This document shows positions 56,585-64,000 of a stretch of DNA of 64,000 nucleotides, piece after piece (within the stretch, counting starts at the first letter, position 1; each line of letters begins with the position of its first letter). The notes under the pieces were generated by a model. It was given only the letters and a program-made list of their open reading frames with translations. It did no database searches and was not told the DNA's origin. The translations under genes were made by a program, and so were the position numbers. The DNA lies in contig JBAOKB010000093.1 of the NCBI GenBank assembly GCA_037044905.1, positions 496,001 to 560,000 on the forward strand, written 5' to 3'. This stretch comes from Hortaea werneckii. Lineage: Eukaryota; Ascomycota; Dothideomycetes; Mycosphaerellales; Teratosphaeriaceae.

Positions 56585-59237
56585 CTACTCTGAATCGCTC
56601 AAACCCTCCCAGGGGAGTTCCTCGCTATCATCCTCGTATGCCCCATCCAATCCGAATGGGACCTCCGGCCCTCCTCTGCCGTGCTCAATGCTCATACTTC
56701 CCGTCGAATCATCACCAAATCTCCCTTGCTGGCACCGCTCGCATTCCTCTCCTTCTCTGCAGCAGCGGCCTGTTTCTGCCCCTCGAGAACGTCATACAAT
56801 GCGTACACTTGATCACTCTTCCTTTCCACTTCAGCAGTCAATTTTCAATCTTAGCGCGAGTCGTGACGCGCTGACGTTTAGACATAGCCGGGTCGTGGCT
56901 GTTGTATTGACGCTGGAGGTGCTCAAGCTGCATCTTGAGGTGTTTGAGCTCATCGTCATGCTGCTTGATGACCGTCGCGAGAGCGACTGCAGGCTCCTGA
57001 GCAGGACGGATCGTGGCAGAAGTGATGTCCTCCATCTCAGGGACCTCGCGGTCGGTCACCGGAACGGGAGTTGGGACGGTGAAGGAGAAGTCGAAAGGAT
57101 GGCAGGCAGTGCAAGAGGCAGCGTCATGGGCAATGCACGTCTCCTTACCAAGACCGGTAGTTGTCGGATATGGCTGCCTGCTGCGAAGGGTGATATCTGG
57201 CAGGATGAAAGCGGAAGTCATGCCCTGCTCACCAGACGAAGAGAGACGTCGCCGACGACGGGACGTGTTGCTCAGCATCGAGGTTTCCCCAGCATCAGCT
57301 TCTTCTTGAGGCTGGATTGTGGACGCGTCGGAGAAGTGAGGTGATTGTACGCGGACGGACTTTGTAGTCTTGGTCGCCTCGTCGTTGCTGTCCCCATGAA
57401 GGCTGGTCGTCCCATTCTCCAAGCCAGAAGTGATGTCTTTCAGGGAAGACTTGCGAGGCATGGGCTGCTCTCTTTCCCGCTGGTGCCTCTCTTTCATTTC
57501 GAACTCGATCTTCCGACGCATCTCGTTTACCGCACCCAGGTCAATTTCACTCAGCTGCGTGTCGTCTGGATGTCGCTCTGTAAACTGCTGGGAGTGACGC
57601 GTGCTCTCTACATGCTCATGGTCCACAGGAGCGGATTGCAGCCTAGCAGGCTGGGAAGGCTTCGAAGCAGATGAAGTCCGCTTTTGCACTGAGAGTGGGC
57701 GCTCAGCATCGATCGAGCGCTCCCGGTACTGCGACTTCGGTACAGACTCGTCGGTGCTCCTGCGGCGCGAGGATGCGTTGTCACGCTCTTTCTGGACTGC
57801 CTTCGCGATTCTAGAAGCAAGGTCTTCCTCTTGCGCATCAACCTCAAGCGTACTCTCTCGCTGGCGAGAGCCACTCTTGCGCCTCCTCGTACCGGCCTCA
57901 TGCGCGTTTGATGGCTGGGCATCGTCTACTCGCTGCTCCAAAGGTGCGGATGCCGCTCGTTTCGACGATGACCGACGCTTGGAGCGCGACGCATGGTGAT
58001 CCTTCAAGCTTCGTAATTCATCTCTGACAGCCCCAAGCTCCGACTTCAGCACCTCGTTCTCAGCCTTAAGCTCCTCATTGTTGTAATATGCAACGCCAAT
58101 CTGCGTGACCAGCTCATCTCTTTCCTTTCTGATCCGGTCGACCTGGATCTCAGTGACGCTGATCTTCCTCTCAGATCTGTTCAGTCTCTCCTCGAGGCTC
58201 TTGACCTGGGCCCTCAGGCGAGTCTTTTCATTCCTGAAGGTGTCAAGAGCCGCAGTCTCTTCGTCCTCTTCAGTCCCAAGCGTGCTGTCAGGCGAGCGCC
58301 TATGCTCAGACTGCAGCCGAGAACGCAAGTCAATGACTTCACCTTCATAATCTTGCACACGGCGCTCGGCTTCGGAATTGGCACTTTCGAGCTGTGCTAC
58401 CTTGTCCCTAAGCAATTGCAGCGACGAGAAGATCGCCTTTTCCTCATCTGGAACTGGTACGTTTTGGAGAGTAGCGTGCTCAGTGTGGGTAGCCTGCCAG
58501 CTAGCAGATGTGAAGCGCGAGCGTGAAGCGGCGTTGCGGTTAAAGACAGGGGTGCCGTCTTTACGCTTGCCAGAGACGAGCTCTGAAATGTTCGGTAGGT
58601 CGGGGAGCATGAAGGAATTGGCGGTAAATGTCCCTGACTGGGCTGTCGGGTTGTTCATCGCTTGGCGCCTGGGGGTCGCGTTCGCAGGTGCCACAAAGCG
58701 AGAAGGCGGAGAAAGGTTCAGATTGGTGGAGGGCTGGCGCGAAGATTTGAAGCGTGTGTTTCTCGAGTTTTGAAACGTCGCGGTCGGCTGCGAGTGCTCC
58801 TCCGCATCCATTCTTGCCAGCTGTTCCGAAATCGAGCGATGCTTCGTGCTTGCTTTCGCGGAGTTTGCTGCATTGCGCAAAGACGCCTCTCTTCTGAGCG
58901 CACCATCGCTTTTTCTCGAAGCGGTACGCGGACGTGCTGGAGGTGTTCCGGTCACCTCGTACTGCCCGTCGCTGCCGAAGTTGAAAACGAGATTCGAAGA
59001 GACGTCGTAGTCATCGGCACGTCTCTTGCCGCCGCGCCCCATTTCAATGCTCATGTCTGCGCTGCCTTCGCTTTCGTTGTCGAGAGTATGTTGTGTTGGA
59101 TACGCGTCATAGTCAAGTGGTAAGTGCTGCTCCATGCTATGTTCTGGGATGTTCATCGTCGAGTTCAGGATTTGGTCGTTGTTGATGTTGAAGCTCCCCG
59201 CGGTTTCAAAGTCAGCTGTTGGTGGCGAGCTAGTCAT
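56585..59237 (-). CDS. ppc89: Ppc89/Cep57-like spindle pole body coiled-coil protein
   Basis: Structural protein of the spindle pole body in fungi. Seen: start MTSSPPTADFETAGSFNINN, RFVAPANATPRRQ, PDLPNISELVSGKRKDGTPV (a conserved fungal box), then coiled coil (IFSSLQLLRDKVAQLESANS; VTEIQVDRIRKERDELVTQI). Basic Ser-rich regions follow, then ETCIAHDAASCTACHPFDF and a C-terminal Cep57 microtubule-binding-type helix (ALATVIKQHDDELKHLKMQL...YNSHDPAMSKRQR). The frame stops early at 56838. Adding one base in an A run (56842-56845) and one in a G run (56715-56716) extends it through KLTAEVERKSDQVYALYDVL to ELPWEGLSDSE, the usual end, and makes 885 codons. It is divergent from dph2 across 435 bp. Confidence 0.85.
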
Positions 59238-59672
59238 TACTGCGTACTGCTACTGCATGCAGTGTATGAGCTGCCTGGTTAGTATGAACGAGTTGGTGTG
59301 AAGTATATGTTAATAGCAGCGAGTTCAACATGCAAGAGTAAGCGCGTCTACGAGATGGAAAGTAAACAAATCAACAGACCGAGTCTTGGCGGAAAGTTAG
59401 CCGAGTGCTGTAGATCAACGCTGTGCTCGCCTGGCCCATCAAAGGCATGGCATGTACAGGGTTAGTATGTAGTTTGCGAAGTTCCTATCTGCTCACCTAG
59501 GTAGCTACTGAGCACATGCAAGCCATCTCAGACGCTGAAGCTCATTCGAAGTCGTTGACCAAGAGGCAGAACACCATGAACGTGCGAGACAGCCACAGTG
59601 CGTTCGGAGACGGGCTTATGGCGGAGATTAGTCAGCTCTAGCAGTCAATCGCAGTGAACATTTTCCGCTGCG
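59238..59672. promoter_or_regulatory. Divergent promoter region of ppc89 and dph2
   Basis: 435 bp between the two start codons. Contains ACCTAGGT at 59495-59502. No factor site can be named with confidence. Confidence 0.45.
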
Positions 59673-61430
59673 ATGAATCTTTTCCAGAAGCCCATTCCTC
59701 CCATGGCGACCTCAGCACCCGTTCTGTCAACGCCGGCAGAGCATATACTGGAAGAGGAAACGCCGGTCGTCGCTCCAACCAGTAGGCTGTCCAATGAGCA
59801 GCTCTACATGCAATATGAAATCAAGCGGACGGTGAGCGAGATCCGCGAGGGTAGATGGAAAAGAATCGCCCTGCAGTTTCCCGATGAGATGCTAGTGGAT
59901 GCTCCGAGAGTGTTTGAGAGTCTGCGAGATGGCTTGAGAGAAGAGCGAGAACAAAAAACCACAGCTGTCGACGGCGTCGCAGATGCTGTGAGCAGTGTTT
60001 CACTTGACAAGAGCGGGATCCAGCAGAACGAAGACCATGGCCCGAATGAAGATGTAGAAGAGACCCTTTGCATTCTTGCAGATACATCATACGGCGCATG
60101 CTGTGTGGACGAAGTTGCTGCAGAACATGTAGAGGCAGATGTCGTAGTACACTACGGCAGAGCATGCTTGTCACCCACAGCAAGGTTACCCGTCATCTAC
60201 GTCTTCACCTCCAAGCCAGTGGATATAGATGCATCCGTAGCAAGTTTCGGGCAGATCTACTTGAACAAGGATGAAAAGGTGTGCCTGATGGCAGACATAC
60301 CTTACAGCCATCACCTTCCGGAATTGTTCAACAGGCTGCGCGAAAGAGGTTACAGCAGCGTCTTCCAAACGGAAATTGTTCGAAATCCTTCCTCTTTACT
60401 GCCGAACCGGACTCTGCCCAAGGACGTGGAGGCTGATGCAGAAAAGCTGAAGGAGTATTCTATCTTCCATATTTCTTCTCCACCTACCTCTCTCCTGCTC
60501 ATCCTCTCTTCCCGCGTCAAGTCTGTCTACATCTTTCCCACCGATCAGTCAGGGACGTCTACGGCTTTGGAAGCGTCTACAGCAGCTCTGCTTCGTCGGC
60601 GCTACGCTCTCATTACTCGGCTCTCCACGGTCTCCATCTTCGGCATTCTTATCAACACTCTTTCCGTCAGCAACTATATGGGCGCACTAAAGCATTGCCA
60701 AGACATAATCAAAGCCGCCGGAAAGAAGTCATACGTGTTTGTCGTTGGCAAAGTCAATGCGGCGAAGGTGGCAAACTTCTCCGAAATTGGCGGCTGGGTA
60801 GTCATCGGATGTTGGGAGAGCAGCCTGATCGAGAGCAAAGAGTTCTACAGGCCTATCATTACTCCTTTCGAGCTTGAAGTTGCGTTGACGGAGGACAAGG
60901 AGAGAGTCTGGGGCGGAGAATGGGTGGGTGACTTTTCTGTGTTGCTTGGAAGGGGGAACTCGGCAAGCAAAGGCGCCGTCGAGAGCGGCAAGCCGAGCGC
61001 CGATGGCGAGACGAACATCGAAGGCGATCATCCCGCAAAAGGCAGTTTGGAAGAAGAGGAGTCGGATGACGAGCCGCCCGAATTCGACCTCAGGACTGGC
61101 CGTTACGTCTCCCAATCTCGTCCTATGGGCCGAACGAAGCCCAGCATACCCGCCTCATCTGATGGCATCGTAGATCCGAAGGTGGGAAAGGCCCCAGCAA
61201 GCTCTGCTTTGGTGCAGAGAGCCAAAGGCGACCTTGCTGTTGTCAATGGAGCAGTATCACCAGCAGCGCAATTCCTGCGGGAAAAGAGGACATGGCAAGG
61301 CTTAGGAAGCGACTACGAGATATCCTACGAGAGAGACGAGAATGGCAAAATCCGCGGTGCGGCGATGGAAGAGGGCCGAGCAGGAGTGGCAAAGGGATAT
61401 AGCGTTGGAGACGTGGAGGGGAAGAGCTGA
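59673..61430 (+). CDS. dph2: Dph2, diphthamide biosynthesis radical-SAM partner subunit
   Basis: With Dph1 it forms the iron-sulfur enzyme that transfers the 3-amino-3-carboxypropyl group to a histidine of elongation factor 2. 585 aa, intact. Seen: RIALQFPDEMLVDAPRVFE, then CILADTSYGACCVDEVAAEH with Cys143 and Cys144, ADVVVHYGRACLSPTARLPV, the middle DIPYSHHLPELFNRL, SVSNYMGALKHCQDIIKAAG, and VIGCWESSLIESKEFYRPII with the third-domain Cys. Acidic EEEESDDEPPEFDLRTGRYV and a C-terminal RTWQGLGSDYEI follow; the latter two are typical fungal Dph2 features. The start at 59673 or MATSAPVL at 59703 are both possible. Confidence 0.95.
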   Translation: MNLFQKPIPPMATSAPVLSTPAEHILEEETPVVAPTSRLSNEQLYMQYEIKRTVSEIREGRWKRIALQFPDEMLVDAPRVFESLRDGLREEREQKTTAVDGVADAVSSVSLDKSGIQQNEDHGPNEDVEETLCILADTSYGACCVDEVAAEHVEADVVVHYGRACLSPTARLPVIYVFTSKPVDIDASVASFGQIYLNKDEKVCLMADIPYSHHLPELFNRLRERGYSSVFQTEIVRNPSSLLPNRTLPKDVEADAEKLKEYSIFHISSPPTSLLLILSSRVKSVYIFPTDQSGTSTALEASTAALLRRRYALITRLSTVSIFGILINTLSVSNYMGALKHCQDIIKAAGKKSYVFVVGKVNAAKVANFSEIGGWVVIGCWESSLIESKEFYRPIITPFELEVALTEDKERVWGGEWVGDFSVLLGRGNSASKGAVESGKPSADGETNIEGDHPAKGSLEEEESDDEPPEFDLRTGRYVSQSRPMGRTKPSIPASSDGIVDPKVGKAPASSALVQRAKGDLAVVNGAVSPAAQFLREKRTWQGLGSDYEISYERDENGKIRGAAMEEGRAGVAKGYSVGDVEGKS

Positions 61431-61869
61431 ATTGCTACAGTATGCTCAGCTCGACTGTTGGCGGGGCATGGGCCCCTTATGAGAAGCCGTCTTTATAACG
61501 ATATTATGTCCGCAATGAAGATGCTACGGTTCAAAAAAGTTCTAACGCAATTCTCATGTGGGATTAAAAGCACCGCGGATGGCACCACGGGTGGAACCAC
61601 ACAATTTTCAAAATGCGTATGCGTTCAATGCGTGTTTCCTAGCGAGCCTAGATGATCGGCATGATGCCTTGCGGGAAAGCCCGCCTAAGCTTTGTGAGAT
61701 TCAGATCAATGTCAACATAATGACATCACATGGCGACGTCCATCTTCTGGGGAATGAGCTTTCTCTCACGCGCTGACCACCAACCAGAGCTTTCAGATTA
61801 GCGAGTACATTGCATTTGGCGGAGCTTCATTTGAATCCTCCTCTTTAAAGACAACGAACACCATTCAAA
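61431..61869. other. Intergenic region (0.44 kb)
   Basis: Short sequence between dph2 and the small mitochondrial-type gene. No supported feature beyond the presumed promoter. Confidence 0.55.
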
Positions 61870-62457
61870 ATGTACTCACGCACCCTCCGATCTTTCGCCT
61901 TGCCACGGCGCCAATTCCTCGCTGCACGCCAATTCCAGACGTCGAGCCGATTATCTGCGAGGAAAGATGCCCAGGGCAAGGATGACCTGAACCTGAGCCG
62001 AACGAGATGAGCAAGTCCGGCTCTGATGACCAGGCTGCCGCTGTTGAAGACGCTGCCTTCAACCCAAAGAAGACGAGTCCTGAGGAGGAATACAACACCG
62101 CAGGCGGGGAGTCTGCAAAGCACGGGGTAGGTCAAAGACGAAAGTTCTGCAAGGGAAATTCAAGAGTATAGATGACTAACGGCTGGCATTTGTGAAAGAA
62201 GATGAACAACCCTCTCGATGTTAGTCCCGCGAACCACGAGGTCAGCAAACCAAGGAAGGGTACCGAAGGCGGCCCTGAAGGTTCGTCTGCGCAGGCGGGA
62301 GACAGGGACAGTCAACGGGCGCGGACAAGTGGTGGTGGCAGCTCTCCGAAGAAGGGAGGTGGTAAGTCAGCCGGCAATGCAACAAGAGTGAAGCACGACA
62401 TTTTGAAGGAATACTAACTCCGTCGCAGGACAGTACGGTGGTGGCAGTGTCTCCTAG
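61870..62457 (+). CDS. Small putative mitochondrial protein, unknown function
   Basis: Three exons: 61870-62126, 62202-62361 (or from 62199) and 62429-62457. The introns have good signals (GTAGGT with GACTAAC branch; GTAAGT with ATACTAAC branch and CGCAG). It starts MYSRTLRSFALPRRQFLAAR, Arg-rich with no acidic residue, like a matrix presequence; the cleaved form would start near QTSSRLSARK. The rest is hydrophilic and disordered (SKSGSDDQAAAVEDAAFNPK; NNPLDVSPANHEVSKPRKGT) and ends GGGQYGGGSVS. One missing base near 61985-61990 joins GKDDL to EPEPNEMSKSG; with it the length is 149 codons. Function not recognised. Confidence 0.72.
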
Positions 62458-63481
62458 ATGCCTTAATTAAGCGGCATTTTGTGTGTATCATATGCAGCAT
62501 GAGTTACTTTCCGTATTTGCATAGCGTTCTGCTTTCGCCACACTATTTCGATCCCAAGCACTCTTCTACTCTCGATGACAAGTCGTTCCTTACTCGCAGC
62601 TCTACGTCTGCATGGCCATGTGGGACGCAAACCTTCGAATGCGTCTTCTTGACGCAGGTAGGTTCGTACTGACGATAGAAGTCTGTGATTCCCATTGCCA
62701 ACAACGAGCCCGGATGCAAGTCTCTAAATGGCAACGAGTCTTTGTGGAGACGTATTTGGGATAGGGGAGAGGAGGGCTGTCGGTCTGATTGATACTGTTA
62801 AACCACTTTTGGTGACATTGTATTGGATGCCACGACTTAACCCCGTCAACGCCTGTACAATGCGGTCTTGCGAATCTTTTCTCCGACAGGCTAGCTCCAG
62901 AGCAATCCGGGTGGCGCATTCGCATCGTTCTGAATGAGGGTCTGAAGACAACTTCACCACTGCAGGCGTGAGACAGGAGTATCGAACGGAATCTGACAAC
63001 TAGTCGTACGCAGGGTTATCTTTTGAAAGTGTGGCCCGTCGCGTCAAGAAGAGTAACAGCGGCACTTGATTTGCTGGCGATCGGCTCTGCAAGCCCAAGG
63101 AAAGTATCGGCAGCGGACATGAGGACGCGAGGCACAATTCAACCGAATCCAATGATACCAAGTATTGCCCTCCTTGAACACAGGTTGTGATTGTCAACTT
63201 TGCAGCAGAGTGTAAAGGTCGAGTTTAAAAGTCGGACTCGGGTTTCGTTGCTGAGAGACTTGGATGGCCAAAGCGCACCACGTCATGACCGTTCCGCCCA
63301 AACTCTGTTGCAGTCTCCAAAGCATACAATATTTCTGCACTTCTTTCTACACACCATTAGGGGAAGTCTATGTTCGCGTTACAAATCAGCTTTCCGATCC
63401 GTACCAATGTCGTCCCATGGATATGCAGTATGATCGCCTTGCGAAAGCCCGGATCACGCACGGTATTTCAAGATATCGAAG
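62458..63481. other. Intergenic region (1.0 kb)
   Basis: Short frames on both strands, none with motifs. Includes the promoter of the CUE-domain gene. No repeat or RNA gene recognised. Confidence 0.5.
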
Positions 63482-64000
63482 ATGGATGATGCTTTCGCAA
63501 AGCTCGAGGCGGACTACTGCCCGCCTCTAGATCCTGCCCTGTTGTCCGCGATAGTCTCGGATTACGACTTGAGCGATGCGAACAGCATGCAGAGTGCGCG
63601 TGAGACTTTGGACCAGCTGAAGGAGTCCGCTGTGGTGGAGGAGGCCGCAGGGTTTGACCCTTCAGGCACGGGTGCGCAAGAGGAGGGGAAGAATTCAGAA
63701 CAACGGGCGGAGTCATGTCCAGAGACAGGTACATCACAGACTCGGGAGACGGACTTGACAAGTGTCTCGAATGGCATGTCGTCTCTGGATCTGGACGACA
63801 TGATGGGCGAGGAAAGTGGAAGCGTTGGAAACCCGGAGGAACTGGAGCAGCTGGACGAGGACACGAAGGTCAAGCTATTGCAAGATCTATTTGGAGACAA
63901 AGTAACCAACTTCAGCATAAGGCACACACTTCGGAAATGTAACGGCCGGTGGCAGGCCAGCATGGAGGAGTTGCTTAACCACGTCTACTTTGAAGAAGCA
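63482..64000 (+). CDS. CUE-domain protein, N-terminal part (Cue2/Smr-like), runs off the window
   Basis: Open from ATG at 63482 to the last base with no stop (173 codons). It begins MDDAFAKLEADYCPPLDPAL, then LLSAIVSDYDLSDANSMQSA, LKESAVVEEAAGFDPSGT and DLDDMMGEESGS. A CUE-like ubiquitin-binding helix bundle follows (VKLLQDLFGDKVTNFSIRHT; CNGRWQASMEELLNHVYFEE). Fungal proteins with this start usually carry a C-terminal Smr nuclease domain, as in yeast Cue2, which cuts mRNA at collided ribosomes. That part lies outside the window, so the family call is provisional. Confidence 0.65.
   Translation, partial: MDDAFAKLEADYCPPLDPALLSAIVSDYDLSDANSMQSARETLDQLKESAVVEEAAGFDPSGTGAQEEGKNSEQRAESCPETGTSQTRETDLTSVSNGMSSLDLDDMMGEESGSVGNPEELEQLDEDTKVKLLQDLFGDKVTNFSIRHTLRKCNGRWQASMEELLNHVYFEEA

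Noticed and set aside
1..64000. tRNA, rRNA, CRISPR arrays and transposable elements
   Set aside because: I looked for GGTTCRANNCC-type B boxes with a matching A box, spaced direct repeats and transposase or reverse-transcriptase motifs, and found none that hold up. A covariance-model scan would be decisive for tRNAs.

Overview
The window is nuclear DNA of a filamentous ascomycete (Pezizomycotina, probably Dothideomycetes). This rests on short GT-AG introns of about 50-90 nt with RCTAAC-like branch points, moderately GC-rich coding sequence, gene spacing of 0.3-3 kb, and a gene set of fungal orthologues (Vps27, a Doa4/USP8-like protease, Tfb3, Big1, Kch1, Ppc89, a filamentous-fungal URI/Bud27). 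The species cannot be fixed from the sequence. I see no transposon, CRISPR array, rRNA or convincing tRNA.

Layout: 0.4-1.5 kb SIRT5-type sirtuin (+). 3.2-5.2 kb STK32/YANK kinase (-). 8.1-9.2 kb E2 enzyme Ubc8/UBE2H (-) with seven introns and an apparent one-nucleotide exon. 11.1-13.4 kb Vps27 (ESCRT-0, -) divergent from a Doa4/USP8-like ubiquitin hydrolase (+, 14.2-17.6 kb). 18.4-19.6 kb Tfb3/MAT1 (-). 19.9-20.8 kb Big1-like (+). 21.4-22.3 kb Tim17 (+). 23.2-23.9 kb small orphan (-). 24.2-25.1 kb CWC16/CCDC130 splicing factor (-) divergent from Rei1 (+, 25.4-27.1 kb). 28.5-30.7 kb URI/Bud27 (+). 31.5-32.9 kb GH64 glucanase-like protein (-). 34.4-36.3 kb FAD aromatic hydroxylase (-). 37.8-40.1 kb Kch1 potassium transporter (+). 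41.1-42.6 kb unrecognised protein (+). 43.2-51.2 kb two unrecognised membrane proteins (+), one of about 1,400 residues. 51.6-54.5 kb secreted tannase/feruloyl-esterase with a long mucin-like N-terminal stalk (-). 56.6-59.2 kb Ppc89/Cep57 spindle pole protein (-) divergent from Dph2 (+, 59.7-61.4 kb). 61.9-62.5 kb small putative mitochondrial protein (+). 63.5 kb to the end, the start of a CUE-domain protein (+).

Themes: three neighbours (Ubc8, Vps27, Doa4-like) belong to ubiquitin-dependent protein handling, and the ESCRT-0 subunit is head-to-head with the protease class that recycles ubiquitin from ESCRT cargo. The rest is mostly housekeeping (transcription, splicing, ribosome maturation, diphthamide synthesis, mitochondrial import, cell wall). 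The 41-54.5 kb stretch is the most lineage-specific.

Quality note: many genes carry one-base frame breaks. Where conserved protein motifs fix both frames, the break nearly always equals one missing base, often in a homopolymer. Nine such breaks fall in vps27 and five in the doa4-like gene, while others (URI, esterase, Dph2, kinase) are clean. Adding the inferred missing bases gives an integral codon count in every gene where I could check. I read this as residual consensus error rather than gene decay, but the sequence alone cannot prove it.
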